NCBI RefSeq assembly: GCF_001645185.1
Contig: NZ_LXTQ01000001.1
Location: 310,001 to 374,000, forward strand
DNA: 64,000 bases
Origin: Methylobacillus sp. MM3
GTDB lineage: Bacteria > Pseudomonadota > Gammaproteobacteria > Burkholderiales > Methylophilaceae
Reading direction: 5' to 3'
Shown: positions 8,524 to 18,087 of the stretch, in pieces
Numbering within the stretch: position 1 is the stretch's first letter
Layout of the letters: the number at the start of each line of letters is the position of its first letter
The notes under the pieces: generated by a model
Database searches by the model: none
The model's input: only the letters and a program-made list of their open reading frames with translations
What the model was told of the DNA's origin: nothing
Program-made: the position numbers and the translations under genes

Positions 8524-9273
8524 ATGAACTACCAGCCGCCTCAGAACCATCTCCAGGATCGCGTGATCCTCGTCACCGGCGCCGGCCAGGGTATCGGCAA
8601 GACTGCCGCGCTCGCGTTTGCCACGCAAGGTGCCACGGTGATCCTGCTCGGGCGCAAGGTGAAAAAGCTGGAAGCCGTGTATGACGCCATAGTCGCCGCC
8701 GGCGGACCCCTGCCCCTGATCTTTCCGATGAACCTGGAAAAGGCCGGCGAAGAGGATTTCAAGGGATTGGCAGAAGGCATCTACCAGCAGCTCGGCCGAC
8801 TGGATGGCATCCTGCATAACGCCAGCCGCTTCGATAACCTCAGTCCGCTGGAGATTCAAACGACTGAACAATTCACCGGCATGCTCCAAACCAATCTTAT
8901 CGCGCCTTTCGCGCTGACAAAGGCTTGCCTGCCCTTGCTGAAACGCGCTCCCGATGCTTCTGTCATCATCACATCCACCACTGCGGCTCATCACCCGACT
9001 GCCTACTGGGGAATGCATGCAATCTCCAACAGTGCAGCAGAAACTTTGGTCAGGATTTGGGCACAGGAATTGGAAACCTTCCCCAACATGCGCATCAACG
9101 CGGTGATTCCCGGACCGGTGCAATGCCCGCAACGCAAGCTTTCGCATCCGGGGGAACTCCATGCAAATCTGCCGAAACCCGAAGCGATCATGCCGCTTTA
9201 TCTCTACCTGATGGGACACGACAGCGCAGGCATCAGCGGGCAGACATTCGAGGCGCAAAAGCCCGCGCAATGA
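8524..9273 (+). CDS. YciK-like short-chain dehydrogenase homologue lacking the catalytic residues
   Basis: 249 residues of the short-chain dehydrogenase fold closest to YciK. The nucleotide-binding TGAGQGIG (18-25) and the structural Asn (N124 in QTNLIAPF) are kept. The catalytic YxxxK motif, which in YciK reads YAASK, is here HAISN: Tyr to His165 and Lys to Asn169. The catalytic Ser position, 13 residues before the Tyr, is Thr152. The protein should bind a dinucleotide but is unlikely to do normal hydride chemistry. The frame is intact and coupled to the next gene by an ATGA overlap, so this is not obvious pseudogene decay. It may be a binding or sensor protein. Confidence 0.85.
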   Translation: MNYQPPQNHLQDRVILVTGAGQGIGKTAALAFATQGATVILLGRKVKKLEAVYDAIVAAGGPLPLIFPMNLEKAGEEDFKGLAEGIYQQLGRLDGILHNASRFDNLSPLEIQTTEQFTGMLQTNLIAPFALTKACLPLLKRAPDASVIITSTTAAHHPTAYWGMHAISNSAAETLVRIWAQELETFPNMRINAVIPGPVQCPQRKLSHPGELHANLPKPEAIMPLYLYLMGHDSAGISGQTFEAQKPAQ

Positions 9274-9620
9274 GCTGGCTCATCACCAAATACCTGCTGA
9301 CAGCCGGGGTCGTGGTTCTGGTCTCGGAAATCGCCAAGCGCAGCGACAAGCTGGGCGGATTGGTGGCAGCACTGCCGCTGGTGACGATATTGGCGCTGAT
9401 CTGGCTATATGTAGAAGACCAGCCGACTGCGAAGATTGCGAACCACGCCTGGTACACCTTCTGGTATGTCGTACCGACGCTGCCGATGTTTCTGGTTTTC
9501 CCCGTATTGCTGCCGCGTATCGGATTCTGGCCCTCCCTGCTTGCTTGCGTGATCCTGACGCTCATCTGCTTTGGGATATGGGCGCTGGTGCTACGCCGAG
9601 TTGGAATCGAACTGCTTTAA
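9270..9620 (+). CDS. DUF3147 family membrane protein
   Basis: 116 residues, four hydrophobic helices, beginning MSWLITKYLLTAGVVVLVSEIAKRS and containing KLGGLVAALPLVTILAL, a pattern I associate with DUF3147. The start overlaps the SDR stop (ATGA), which indicates co-transcription. The stop overlaps the convergent radA end by four bases. Function unknown. Confidence 0.8.
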   Translation: MSWLITKYLLTAGVVVLVSEIAKRSDKLGGLVAALPLVTILALIWLYVEDQPTAKIANHAWYTFWYVVPTLPMFLVFPVLLPRIGFWPSLLACVILTLICFGIWALVLRRVGIELL

Positions 9621-10975
9621 CTGTCGCGCAGACGGGCCAATGCTTGCTCCAGGCGATCGACTCCATAGACCTCGATATCCTTGACTGCTTGCTTGGGCTG
9701 ATTGGCCTTGGGAACGATGGCATGGGTGAATCCCAGCTTGGCAGCCTCTTTCAGGCGTTCCTGACCGCGCTGCACCGGGCGCACCTCTCCGGCTAAACCA
9801 ACCTCACCAAAAACAATAAGTTTCTGCGGCAAGGGTCTGTTTTTCAAGGATGAAACAATTGCAAGAAGTACTGCCAAATCCGCAGCCGGCTCGCCGATCC
9901 GCACCCCGCCTACGGCGTTGACGAAAACGTCCTGATCGAAACATGCAACCCCGGCATGGCGGTGCAGAACAGCCAGCAGCATCGCCAAACGGTTTTGCTC
10001 AAGCCCTACGCACAGGCGCTTGGGATTGGGCGCATGCGCCTCATCGACCAAGGCTTGCACTTCCACAAGCAAAGGCCGCGTGCCCTCCTGCGTCACGGTA
10101 ATGCACGAGCCCGCTACCTGCTCGGCATGATGCGACAGAAACAACGCAGACGGATTGCTGACCTCGCGCAAGCCCTTCTCGGTCATCGCGAATACGCCGA
10201 GCTCATTGACTGCGCCAAAGCGGTTCTTGAAAGCACGCACCAGGCGGAAGCTGGAGTTGGGATCACCCTCGAAATACAACACCGTATCGACGATATGCTC
10301 CAACACGCGCGGCCCGGCCAGCGAACCTTCCTTGGTCACATGCCCAACCAGAATGACGGTGATTCCCAGTTGCTTTGCCAGACGCGTCAGCTGTGCCGAA
10401 CACTCGCGAACCTGCGCCACCGAGCCAGGCGCGGATTGCAGAGCTTCGGAGTACACGGTCTGGATGGAATCGATGACTGCAACATCGGGTTTGTGCGTCT
10501 GCAGGATCGCAACGATTTTTTCCAGATTGATCTCAGCCAACAGTTCCACCGGGCTGGCATCCAGGCTGAGGCGCTTGGCGCGCATGGCAATCTGCTGGGC
10601 AGACTCTTCACCGCTAACGTAAACCACGCGTTGACGCCCGCCGATGTGACACAAGGTCTGCAGCAACAGCGTGGATTTTCCGATGCCGGGATCGCCGCCA
10701 ATCAGCACTACGCCACCGGGCACAAGGCCGCCGCCGAGTACGCGATCGAATTCGACGATACCCGTAGGATGACGCGGCACCTCGGCTGCTTCGACATCTG
10801 CCAGCTTCTGCAATCCGGCGGTTTGCGCCAGCGACGCGAAGCGGCTGGCCGAAGGTGCTTCGGCGATAGTCTCGACCAACGTATTCCATGCGTTGCAACT
10901 CGGGCATTGTCCTTGCCACTTTGGCGTCTGCCCGCCGCATTCCGTGCAGGTATAGACGGTTTTCGCCTTTGCCAT
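9617..10975 (-). CDS. radA: DNA repair protein RadA (Sms)
   Basis: A RecA-like ATPase of 452 residues that helps process recombination intermediates. It shows the four-Cys zinc finger (C10, C13, C24, C27), the Walker A GGDPGIGKS (93-101), the RadA-specific KNRFG motif, and a C-terminal Lon-protease-like domain without protease activity (GGVRIGEPAADLAVLLAI). Full length. It begins at the base directly after the alr stop (TAGATG), so the two are probably translated from one mRNA. Confidence 0.97.
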   Translation of the reverse strand: MAKAKTVYTCTECGGQTPKWQGQCPSCNAWNTLVETIAEAPSASRFASLAQTAGLQKLADVEAAEVPRHPTGIVEFDRVLGGGLVPGGVVLIGGDPGIGKSTLLLQTLCHIGGRQRVVYVSGEESAQQIAMRAKRLSLDASPVELLAEINLEKIVAILQTHKPDVAVIDSIQTVYSEALQSAPGSVAQVRECSAQLTRLAKQLGITVILVGHVTKEGSLAGPRVLEHIVDTVLYFEGDPNSSFRLVRAFKNRFGAVNELGVFAMTEKGLREVSNPSALFLSHHAEQVAGSCITVTQEGTRPLLVEVQALVDEAHAPNPKRLCVGLEQNRLAMLLAVLHRHAGVACFDQDVFVNAVGGVRIGEPAADLAVLLAIVSSLKNRPLPQKLIVFGEVGLAGEVRPVQRGQERLKEAAKLGFTHAIVPKANQPKQAVKDIEVYGVDRLEQALARLRDS

Positions 10976-12046
10976 CTAGTTTTCCTCAACCGGCACGCGC
11001 GGTGCCAATGCGCATAACAATTCATACCCTACCGTGCCCGACGCTTGCGCGACGGCATCCACCGACACCTGCGCGCCCCACAATTCCACCGGGCTGCCGA
11101 GGTCAGCTTCCGGAATACCGGTCAGGTCGGCATACAGCATATCCATGGAAACACGACCTATCGTGCGCGTAAGCTTGCCCGCGACCGCTATCGGCGTGCC
11201 GTTGGGCGCATGTCGCGGATAACCGTCGGCATAGCCGCAGGCTACGACACCGACCCGCGTCGGCTTCTCGGCGATGAAACGCCGGCCATAACCGACGGCA
11301 TCACCCGGCTGCATGGCCTGTATTGCGATGATTTCACTGCCAAGCGTCATCGCAGGGTGCAAATCGAGATCGGCAAAGGACAGATCGGAATATGGGCTGG
11401 CACCGTAGAGCATGATGCCGGGGCGCACCCATTCGGTGTGCGTTTGCGGGTAACGCAGGATGGCTGCAGAATTTGCCATGGTACGCGGGGCCGGAATTTG
11501 ACTGGTCAGTCCATCGAACAATTCGAATTGCTTCTCGATGCCCGGCGGTTCGTCAGCCGTGGCGAAATGTGTCATCAAGGTCAGCTGCCCGACCGATGCA
11601 CAGGCCCGCAGACGATCATAAAAACTCCAGAAACGCCCCAAGGGCACGCCCAGCCGGTTCATGCCGGTATTCACCTTGAGAAATACGTCGATGGCGGGCA
11701 ATCCCTTCGCGCGTTCCAGCATGAGCAATTGCGGCTCGGAGTGCACAACGATTGCCAGCCTGTGTCTGGCGGCAACAGCAAGTTCGTCCGCGCTGAACAA
11801 GCCCTCCAGCAACAGGATCGTCTGCTGCGCATACCCGGCTTCGCGTAGCGCGACGCCTTCGGAAACGTTAAGCACGGCAAAGCCATCGGCGTCACGTAAC
11901 GCCGATGCAACGCGCAACAGACCGTGGCCGTAGCCGTTGGCCTTGATGACGGCCATCATTCTGGAATTTGGAGCATGCCGTCGTGCAACGGTGAGATTGT
12001 GACGCAGCGCGTCGGTATGGATGGTAGCGAGTATCGGGCGCGTCAT
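10976..12046 (-). CDS. alr: Alanine racemase
   Basis: A PLP enzyme of 356 residues that makes D-alanine for peptidoglycan. Lys35 in VIKANGYGHG carries the cofactor; VRPGIMLYGASPY and the C-terminal IGRVSMDMLYADLT are family signatures. It lies between dnaB and radA on the minus strand; dnaB-alr-radA is a common beta/gammaproteobacterial order. Eighteen bases separate it from dnaB. Confidence 0.96.
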   Translation of the reverse strand: MTRPILATIHTDALRHNLTVARRHAPNSRMMAVIKANGYGHGLLRVASALRDADGFAVLNVSEGVALREAGYAQQTILLLEGLFSADELAVAARHRLAIVVHSEPQLLMLERAKGLPAIDVFLKVNTGMNRLGVPLGRFWSFYDRLRACASVGQLTLMTHFATADEPPGIEKQFELFDGLTSQIPAPRTMANSAAILRYPQTHTEWVRPGIMLYGASPYSDLSFADLDLHPAMTLGSEIIAIQAMQPGDAVGYGRRFIAEKPTRVGVVACGYADGYPRHAPNGTPIAVAGKLTRTIGRVSMDMLYADLTGIPEADLGSPVELWGAQVSVDAVAQASGTVGYELLCALAPRVPVEEN

Positions 12047-12064
12047 GCCTAAGCGTGGGTCTTG

Positions 12065-13444
12065 TTAATATTCGTCGCTGCCGAAAGCATTGCCACCGGC
12101 GAAATTTTCAAAGCGAGTGTGCTCACCCAGGAAGGTCAGGCGCACAGTACCGATCGGACCGTTACGCTGCTTGCCGATAATGATTTCCGCCGTGCCCTTG
12201 TCCGGGCTATCCGGGTTGTAAACCTGATCGCGATAGATGAACAGAATCACGTCGGCGTCCTGTTCGATGGCGCCGGATTCGCGCAAGTCGGACATGACCG
12301 GACGCTTGTTCGGGCGTTGTTCAAGACCGCGATTCAGCTGGGAAAGCGCGACAACAGGCACATCAAGTTCCTTCGCCAAGGCTTTGAGTGCACGGGAAAT
12401 TTCAGAAATTTCCGTAGCGCGATTTTCGCCCTGCCGCGTCGCAGCCATCAATTGTAAGTAGTCGATGACAATCAAGCCTAGCTTGCCACACTGACGATGC
12501 AAACGCCGCGCACGGGCACGGACTTCCAGCGCATTGAGGCCGGCACTTTCGTCGATGAACATCGGGGCATCGTTCAGTTTGCCCAGGGCGGTCGTCAAGC
12601 GCACCCAGTCCTCGTCCTCCAGACGCCCGGTACGCATGCGATGCTGGTCCAGCCGGCCTACCGAACCGATCATCCGCATCGCGAGCTGGGTCGCGCCCAT
12701 TTCCATGGAAAATACTGCCACCGGCAAGCCGGTATCGAGCGCCACGTTTTCGGCAATGTTGAGGGAGAACGCGGTTTTACCCATGGACGGACGGCCGGCC
12801 ACAATCACGAGATCGCCCGGCTGCAAGCCCGAAGTCATTGAATCCAGGTCGGCAAACCCGGTCGGAATGCCGGTCACATCGCTGGCATTGTCGCGCTGGA
12901 AGAGCTGATCGATGCGGTCGGCGACTTGCGGCAGCAAGGTCTTGATATCGATAAAACCCTGCGTGCTGCGCTTGCCGCCCTCGGCAATCTCGAAAATCCT
13001 GGCTTCGGCCTCGTCCAGCAGTTGCGCGGCATCCTTTCCCTGCGGGCTGAATGCGCTCTCGGCAATGCTGGAACCCACCTCCACCAGGCTGCGCATGACT
13101 GCGCGCTCGCGCACGATTTCGGCATAGCGGCGAATATTCGCGGCAGAGGGAGTGTTCTGCGCCAGCGCGCCGAGATAGGAAATTCCACCCACGCCGGAGA
13201 GCTGTGCGGTACTTTCCAGCGACTCGGCCACGGTAACGATATCCGCCGGCTTGTTATGCTCGATCAGGCGGCTGATATGTTCGTAAATGACGCGATGGTC
13301 ATGGCGATAGAAATCGCCGGAAGCAATCAGGTCGGCGATCTTGTCGAGCGCCTCGTTTTCGAGCAGCAATCCGCCCAACACTGACTGCTCGGCTTCAACC
13401 GAATGGGGAGGGAGTTTTAGTGATGCGAGGGAGTCGTCGGCCAT
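12065..13444 (-). CDS. dnaB: Replicative DNA helicase DnaB
   Basis: 459 residues. An N-terminal primase-interacting domain (LPPHSVEAEQSVLGGLL) is followed by the RecA-like helicase domain with Walker A AGRPSMGKT and Walker B LIVIDYLQLM. No intein. It unwinds DNA at the fork as a hexamer. It precedes alr and radA on the same strand and follows the ribosomal-protein operon rpsF-priB-rpsR-rplI, as in many proteobacteria, with a terminator in between. Confidence 0.98.
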   Translation of the reverse strand: MADDSLASLKLPPHSVEAEQSVLGGLLLENEALDKIADLIASGDFYRHDHRVIYEHISRLIEHNKPADIVTVAESLESTAQLSGVGGISYLGALAQNTPSAANIRRYAEIVRERAVMRSLVEVGSSIAESAFSPQGKDAAQLLDEAEARIFEIAEGGKRSTQGFIDIKTLLPQVADRIDQLFQRDNASDVTGIPTGFADLDSMTSGLQPGDLVIVAGRPSMGKTAFSLNIAENVALDTGLPVAVFSMEMGATQLAMRMIGSVGRLDQHRMRTGRLEDEDWVRLTTALGKLNDAPMFIDESAGLNALEVRARARRLHRQCGKLGLIVIDYLQLMAATRQGENRATEISEISRALKALAKELDVPVVALSQLNRGLEQRPNKRPVMSDLRESGAIEQDADVILFIYRDQVYNPDSPDKGTAEIIIGKQRNGPIGTVRLTFLGEHTRFENFAGGNAFGSDEY

Positions 13445-13548
13445 GCCGGATTATATCATCGGCCTGTCAGTAAATTTGGAGGGTTTATGCATGCCGGAGA
13501 CATGGCGCGAAGCCCATGCGAACAGTTTTACATCCCGAACAGGCAAAT

Positions 13549-13576
13549 AAAAAGGGCTGCCGAGGCAGCCCTTTTT
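13549..13576 (-). terminator. Rho-independent terminator after rplI
   Basis: A perfect stem AAAAGGGCTGC/GCAGCCCTTTT with a four-base loop, flanked by a T run on the minus strand (and by Ts on the plus strand). It lies 21 bases past the rplI stop and separates that operon from dnaB. Confidence 0.9.
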
Positions 13577-13597
13577 CAGTAACGCGAGCTTGACGAC

Positions 13598-14047
13598 TTA
13601 GTGTTCGCCGAGCACGGAAACGGTAATGTCGACAACGACGTCGGCATGCGGAGCCACGCTGATCGCGTGGTCGCCGATGGTCTTCAGCGGGCCGTTCGGC
13701 ATGCGGATTTCAGACTTGGTCACCTCAAAGCCTTGCGCGGTCAGCGCTTCGGCGATGTCGTGATTGGTCACGGAACCGAACAGACGACCGTCAACACCGG
13801 CCTTTTGCGAGATTTGCAGCATGAAACCAGCCAGCTTCTCGGCGCGTACTTGAGCCACTGCCAGGATTTCGGCTTGCTTCTGTTCCAGCTCGGCGCGCTT
13901 GGCGGCGAACTCAGCCTTGTTGGCTTCGGTCGCACGCTTGGCCTTGCCTTGCGGGATCAGGAAGTTGCGGCCGTAACCGTCCTTGACCTTGACGATATCG
14001 CCCAGGGTGCCCAGGTTGGTAACTTTTTCCAGAAGGATAACTTGCAT
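13598..14047 (-). CDS. rplI: 50S ribosomal protein L9
   Basis: 149 residues starting [32 protein letters not shown], the conserved L9 N-domain, followed by the long connecting helix and the C-terminal domain ([11 protein letters not shown]). Last gene of rpsF-priB-rpsR-rplI; a strong terminator follows. Confidence 0.98.
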   Translation of the reverse strand: MQVILLEKVTNLGTLGDIVKVKDGYGRNFLIPQGKAKRATEANKAEFAAKRAELEQKQAEILAVAQVRAEKLAGFMLQISQKAGVDGRLFGSVTNHDIAEALTAQGFEVTKSEIRMPNGPLKTIGDHAISVAPHADVVVDITVSVLGEH

Positions 14048-14059
14048 TGCTGTCTCTCC

Positions 14060-14287
14060 TTAGTGCTTGTCGCAGTAAGGCATCAGGGCCAGGAAACGGG
14101 CGCGCTTGATAGCCGTGGTGAGCTGACGCTGATAACGAGCCTTGGTGCCCGTGATGCGTGCAGGGATGATCTTGCCGTTTTCGTTGATGAAGTCCTTCAG
14201 CAGGTCCACATCCTTGTAATCGACTTCCTTGATGCCTTCTGCCGAAAAGCGGCAGTAACGGCGGCGGCGGAACATATCGCGTGCCAT
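14060..14287 (-). CDS. rpsR: 30S ribosomal protein S18
   Basis: 75 residues, with the S18 core [33 protein letters not shown]. Binds S6 on the platform of the small subunit. Thirteen bases upstream of rplI and three bases after priB. Confidence 0.98.
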   Translation of the reverse strand: MARDMFRRRRYCRFSAEGIKEVDYKDVDLLKDFINENGKIIPARITGTKARYQRQLTTAIKRARFLALMPYCDKH

Positions 14288-14290
14288 GAT

Positions 14291-14596
14291 TCAACCTTTC
14301 TCAATAATCTCTAATTCGTTTATGTGCAGGACCAGCTGGCGGCTGTTAAGGCTTCTTTTCGCAAGAAACCCGGCAACTCTGGCATGACATCCGAGCTTGA
14401 GTCCCTTGGCCTGCTCGGCCATTTTCGCCATCGCAACGGCGGGAACTTCACATTCAACCTGGCGATTCATGCCTGCTTCGTTTTGTTGCGAAGCATGCTT
14501 GAGGGTAAATGCCAGGAGCGGGATGCCTGCCGGGGTGTAGCGCAACTCGGCGACTTCCGTCACCTCACCGCTCAGCACCAGCCGGTTGCTAATCAC
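14291..14596 (-). CDS. priB: Primosomal replication protein N (PriB)
   Basis: 101 residues forming a single OB fold, starting MISNRLVLSGEVTEVAELRYTPAGIP. PriB is an SSB-like protein that helps PriA restart stalled forks; it is found in beta- and gammaproteobacteria within this ribosomal operon. The GTG start directly follows the rpsF TAA with no gap. Confidence 0.95.
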   Translation of the reverse strand: MISNRLVLSGEVTEVAELRYTPAGIPLLAFTLKHASQQNEAGMNRQVECEVPAVAMAKMAEQAKGLKLGCHARVAGFLAKRSLNSRQLVLHINELEIIEKG

Positions 14597-14977
14597 TTAA
14601 GCCGCGGCAGCTTCCGCAGCAGCCGGCGCTTCTTCCTTGTTCAGGACGGACTTGGCCTTTTCTTCCTTCATCATCGGGGAAGGAGCGGTAACGGCATCCT
14701 TCATCGCGACGGTCAGGTGGCGCAGCACGGCATCGTTGAACTTGAATGCGTGTTCCAGCTCGCCCAGGGCTTCCTGGCCGCATTCGATGTTCATCAGCAC
14801 GTAGTGTGCCTTGTGGATTTTCTGGATCGGGTAAGCCAGTTGGCGGCGGCCCCAGTCTTCCAGGCGGTGGATTGCGCCGCCGCTGGTGGTGACGAGCGCG
14901 CGATAGCGCTCGATCATGGCAGGCACTTGCTCGCTCTGGTCCGGATGGACGATAAATACAACTTCGTAATGTCGCAT
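14597..14977 (-). CDS. rpsF: 30S ribosomal protein S6
   Basis: 126 residues from [21 protein letters not shown], which is the universal S6 start; a good ribosome binding site (AAAGGAG) precedes this ATG, so an 11-codon upstream extension is rejected. The Ala-rich acidic C-terminal tail ([12 protein letters not shown]) is common in this family. First gene of the operon. Confidence 0.97.
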   Translation of the reverse strand: MRHYEVVFIVHPDQSEQVPAMIERYRALVTTSGGAIHRLEDWGRRQLAYPIQKIHKAHYVLMNIECGQEALGELEHAFKFNDAVLRHLTVAMKDAVTAPSPMMKEEKAKSVLNKEEAPAAAEAAAA

Positions 14978-15045
14978 TGATACTCCTTTTGGTTTAACAG
15001 CTGCCCGCATGCGAATAACGGTGCAGCAAGGTTGAAGAGCGCAAG

Positions 15046-15074
15046 ATTCTAATGGAATTCGTTAAATAAATCAA
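15046..15074 (-). promoter_or_regulatory. Sigma-70 promoter for rpsF-priB-rpsR-rplI
   Basis: On the minus strand TTGATT (15069-15074), a 17-base spacer and TAGAAT (15046-15051), about 70 bases upstream of the rpsF start. Four of six and five of six bases match the consensus. Confidence 0.6.
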
Positions 15075-15148
15075 ACGGTTTCATCGACTGATTACGCCGT
15101 TTCAAGGGCATGCTAATATTCCGCGCAAACACTCCTAGAAAAACAGTC

Positions 15149-15871
15149 ATGGCCCCTCCTCCGATCATTGAAGAACGCAACCAGGACAGTCACCGTGCAA
15201 AAGTCCGGATAGGCGTTGCTGTCGCGCTTCTGGTGACCGCCATCGGCATACTGGCCATTCTCAATCAACGCCGAACAGAACCTGCGGCCGAAGAACCTCA
15301 AACGGAGCAGGCCATCGAACAAACCAGCCTTTCCAGCGCAGACATGGAGGCACCGGCAGCCATGCCGGAAGATGCCGCGCCCACGATTGCCTCCGTACCC
15401 GAAGCCACGGCGGAGGCTGTACCGCCGCCGCCTATTCCGGGAAAACTTCCTGATATTTCAACCGTCCCAGGCGCAATGCCGGCAACCGGCTCGGCGCTGG
15501 AAGAAGAAAGCTCGGGCGCTGACCCAGCCACACCCTACATCGCAAGCGCGGCAAAAACCCTAGGCAAACCGGGAGCGTCTGTGGTTGCCGTTCAATCTCC
15601 GGCCGTGAACCCGGCATCCGCGGCACAGCCCTCCGGCGCGCGCGCATCGATACCGGCCGCCCCTGCACCGAAAGCCTTCGAAGTACAACTGGGTGTTTTT
15701 ACCGATATCGACAATGCCAAGCAACTTCAAGCAAAACTGGCACAGCAAGGGATACCTTCCCATACGGAAACGCGCGTGCAGATCGGCCCGTTCAAGTCGC
15801 GCGCCGAAGCGGATCGTGCAAGGGAAAAATTGAAAGCACTGGGAGTGACCGCCGTAATCCTCGGCAAATAA
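15149..15871 (+). CDS. SPOR-domain inner-membrane protein
   Basis: 240 residues: a short cytoplasmic N-terminus, one membrane helix (about 24-42, IGVAVALLVTAIGILAIL), a long Pro/Ala/Glu-rich periplasmic linker, and a C-terminal SPOR domain (FEVQLGVFTDIDNAKQLQAKL ... VQIGPFKSRAEADRAREKL). SPOR domains bind denuded glycan at the division site, so a role in cell division or envelope maintenance is likely (DedD/FtsN-like layout). It stands alone, not next to folC as dedD often does. The ATG at 15149 is chosen because it gives a normal membrane-protein N-terminus. Confidence 0.85.
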   Translation: MAPPPIIEERNQDSHRAKVRIGVAVALLVTAIGILAILNQRRTEPAAEEPQTEQAIEQTSLSSADMEAPAAMPEDAAPTIASVPEATAEAVPPPPIPGKLPDISTVPGAMPATGSALEEESSGADPATPYIASAAKTLGKPGASVVAVQSPAVNPASAAQPSGARASIPAAPAPKAFEVQLGVFTDIDNAKQLQAKLAQQGIPSHTETRVQIGPFKSRAEADRAREKLKALGVTAVILGK

Positions 15872-15873
15872 AA

Positions 15874-16194
15874 TCAGTCCGGCGCGGTCGTACCCGCCGT
15901 TGCCGCAAAGCGGACATAAAACAGGGAAATCTTTTCTGCCTGAAGCCTTGCCACCAGCAAGTTGATGGCGGCCTCTTCGGCAAAGAACTCCACCATCATC
16001 GGCAAATCGCCGGCCAGCTCGAAAAAGTGTTCCTCGTGCATTTTTCCATGCCGTCCGTAACCCGCCACGGCACGAAAAGCGGATCCGCCTGGAATGCCTA
16101 GCGTCCGCGCCTCTTCCAGCAACCATTCGTAAAGCAATTTACCGTCATGCTTGGCCGTTTGCGGAACATAGAGCTTAAGGAAATTTCCGGTCAT
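15874..16194 (-). CDS. DUF190 family protein
   Basis: 106 residues, PII-like ferredoxin fold family DUF190 (LKLYVPQTAKHDGKLLYEWLLEEARTLGIPGGSAFRAVAGYG). These proteins usually sit beside CrcB/Fluc fluoride channels, as here: the ATG follows the crcB stop by one base. Proposed as a regulator or accessory of fluoride export; not proven. End of the gnd-zwf-crcB-DUF190 unit. Confidence 0.88.
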   Translation of the reverse strand: MTGNFLKLYVPQTAKHDGKLLYEWLLEEARTLGIPGGSAFRAVAGYGRHGKMHEEHFFELAGDLPMMVEFFAEEAAINLLVARLQAEKISLFYVRFAATAGTTAPD

Positions 16195-16195
16195 G

Positions 16196-16579
16196 TCAGC
16201 TCCTGATGAGATTGACGGTCAGGATGCCGAGCCCCGTCATGGCAAGCGATCCCAGCAAATGCAGGGCAATATGCGCCGCAACCCAGCCGTATTGCTGTCG
16301 CGACAGCAAGGTGACCGCTTCCGCTGAAAAGGTGGAAAACGTAGTAAGGCCGCCCAGGAACCCGGTCATGATAAACAGCCTGGCTTCGGCAGGCAGGCTG
16401 GCATATTGTGCCAGCAGGCCCATGGCAATACCCATCAGGTAGCCGCCGACAAGATTGGCGGCGAGCGTTCCCAATGGCAAGGTAGGCACCAGAGGGTTGA
16501 GGATCAGCCCCAGCCACCAACGGAGCCAGGCGCCGCTCGCAGCGCCTATGCCTACCGCCAATAACCCTCCGGCGTTCAT
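16196..16579 (-). CDS. crcB: Fluoride channel Fluc/CrcB
   Basis: 127 residues with four membrane helices and the signature GFLGGLTTFSTFS, which carries the fluoride-pathway residues; GAASGAWLRW near the N-terminus is also conserved. It works as a dual-topology dimer that lets fluoride leave the cell. It lies six bases after zwf, so there is no room for its own fluoride riboswitch, and it is expected to be read with the pentose-phosphate genes. Confidence 0.95.
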   Translation of the reverse strand: MNAGGLLAVGIGAASGAWLRWWLGLILNPLVPTLPLGTLAANLVGGYLMGIAMGLLAQYASLPAEARLFIMTGFLGGLTTFSTFSAEAVTLLSRQQYGWVAAHIALHLLGSLAMTGLGILTVNLIRS

Positions 16580-16585
16580 GCGATG

Positions 16586-18073
16586 TTACAGCTCGTTACG
16601 CCACTCCTGGTCTTCGCAATCGAACAGACGGCTGGTCTCTTGCGGCCCCCAGGTTCCGGCCGGATAGGTATGGATGAAATCCCGCTCCTGTTGCCAGTGT
16701 TTCAGGATAGGATCGACCACGCGCCACGCCCACTCCACTTCGTCGAAGCGGATGAACAGCGTCTTGTCGCCTTCGATCACATCCAAGATCAGCGCCTCAT
16801 AAGCCTCAAGCGGCTTCTCATCCGGTTTGCGATAGGAAGCGTTGAGTTGCACGGTACGCGTTTCCATACCCAGGCCAGGCGCCTTGATATGCAGTTCCAT
16901 ATGCATGGATTCATTGGGCTGCAGCGACAGCAGAATCCAGTTCGGCTCGATTTCCTCGACCGGGGTGTCATGGAACAGGTGCTGTGGAGGGTGACGCAGG
17001 CGAATTGCAATCGTGGATTGCGTCTTCTCCATACGCTTGCCGGTGCGCAGGTAGAACGGCACACCGCGCCAGCGCCAGTTGTCGATATAGAACTTGGCGG
17101 CGGCAAAGGTTTCGGTCGCGGTGTTCGGCTCGACACCCTGCTCTTCCTGATAACCTTGCACCGGCTGCCCCTTGGCGGTTCCGGCCGCATATTGCGCACG
17201 GAACGCATAGGCATTGACCGCATCCTTGGGAATCGAACGCATGGACTTCAGCACCTTCACCTTTTCGTCGCGCACGGCATCGGCTTCGAGCGAGGGCGGC
17301 GGTTCCATCGCGACCACGGTCAGCAACTGCATCAGGTGATTTTGCAGCATGTCGCGCAACGCGCCGGATTTGTCGTAGTAATCGGCACGAGTACCGATGC
17401 CGAGATCTTCGGCCACGGTGATTTGCACATGATTGATGAAATTGCGGTTCCAGATCGGCTCGATCAGTGTATTGGCGAAACGGAATACCAGCAGGTTCTG
17501 CACGGTTTCCTTGCCCAGATAGTGGTCGATGCGGTAGATCTGTTCTTCGTCGAAGTGCTTGTGTAGCGAACGATTGAGTTGCTGCGCGGTTTCCAGATCG
17601 GTACCGAACGGCTTCTCGACGACGATGCGATGCAGGCCGCGCGGCTTGGAAAAGCCGAATTCGTCGAGATAATTGATGACGGTGTTGAAATCCTTCGGAA
17701 TGATGGAAAGATAGAACACGATGTTGCTGCATATGCCTTCGCGCGGCTTGGCAAGTTCCTCCCGCAGCTTCTTGTAGAACTCCGGCTCGCGCAGGTCGCC
17801 CGAAAGATAGGCAAAACGCTTGGCAAAACGCGCGGCGATTTGCGGATCGACCTTATCACCGAATTTATCGTGCAGCACCTTATCCAGATGTTCCAGCCAC
17901 GCTTCCTGCGTATATTCCTGGCGACCGAGCGCGAGGATGCTCATATCGCCCGGAATGCGACCTGCAACTTCCAGGTTATACAGCGAAGGCAGCAGCTTGA
18001 TGGTGGCCAGGTTTCCGGTCGCGCCGAAAATAACGAAATGGCATGGCCCCGGAATGGTTTCTTGATTGCTCAT
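16586..18073 (-). CDS. zwf: Glucose-6-phosphate 1-dehydrogenase
   Basis: 495 residues. The N-terminal dinucleotide motif is [13 protein letters not shown] and the active-site signature is [10 protein letters not shown]. First step of the oxidative pentose-phosphate or Entner-Doudoroff route, giving NADPH. It follows gnd by 14 bases on the minus strand. In organisms assimilating formaldehyde by the RuMP cycle, Zwf and Gnd form the dissimilatory cycle that oxidises hexose phosphate to CO2; whether that applies here cannot be told from this window. Confidence 0.97.
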   Translation of the reverse strand: MSNQETIPGPCHFVIFGATGNLATIKLLPSLYNLEVAGRIPGDMSILALGRQEYTQEAWLEHLDKVLHDKFGDKVDPQIAARFAKRFAYLSGDLREPEFYKKLREELAKPREGICSNIVFYLSIIPKDFNTVINYLDEFGFSKPRGLHRIVVEKPFGTDLETAQQLNRSLHKHFDEEQIYRIDHYLGKETVQNLLVFRFANTLIEPIWNRNFINHVQITVAEDLGIGTRADYYDKSGALRDMLQNHLMQLLTVVAMEPPPSLEADAVRDEKVKVLKSMRSIPKDAVNAYAFRAQYAAGTAKGQPVQGYQEEQGVEPNTATETFAAAKFYIDNWRWRGVPFYLRTGKRMEKTQSTIAIRLRHPPQHLFHDTPVEEIEPNWILLSLQPNESMHMELHIKAPGLGMETRTVQLNASYRKPDEKPLEAYEALILDVIEGDKTLFIRFDEVEWAWRVVDPILKHWQQERDFIHTYPAGTWGPQETSRLFDCEDQEWRNEL

Positions 18074-18087
18074 TTTAGGTTAGTCCC

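Noticed and set aside
16580-16585. Fluoride riboswitch upstream of crcB
   Set aside because: Only six bases lie between zwf and crcB, and no riboswitch-like fold is evident in the zwf 3' end by eye.
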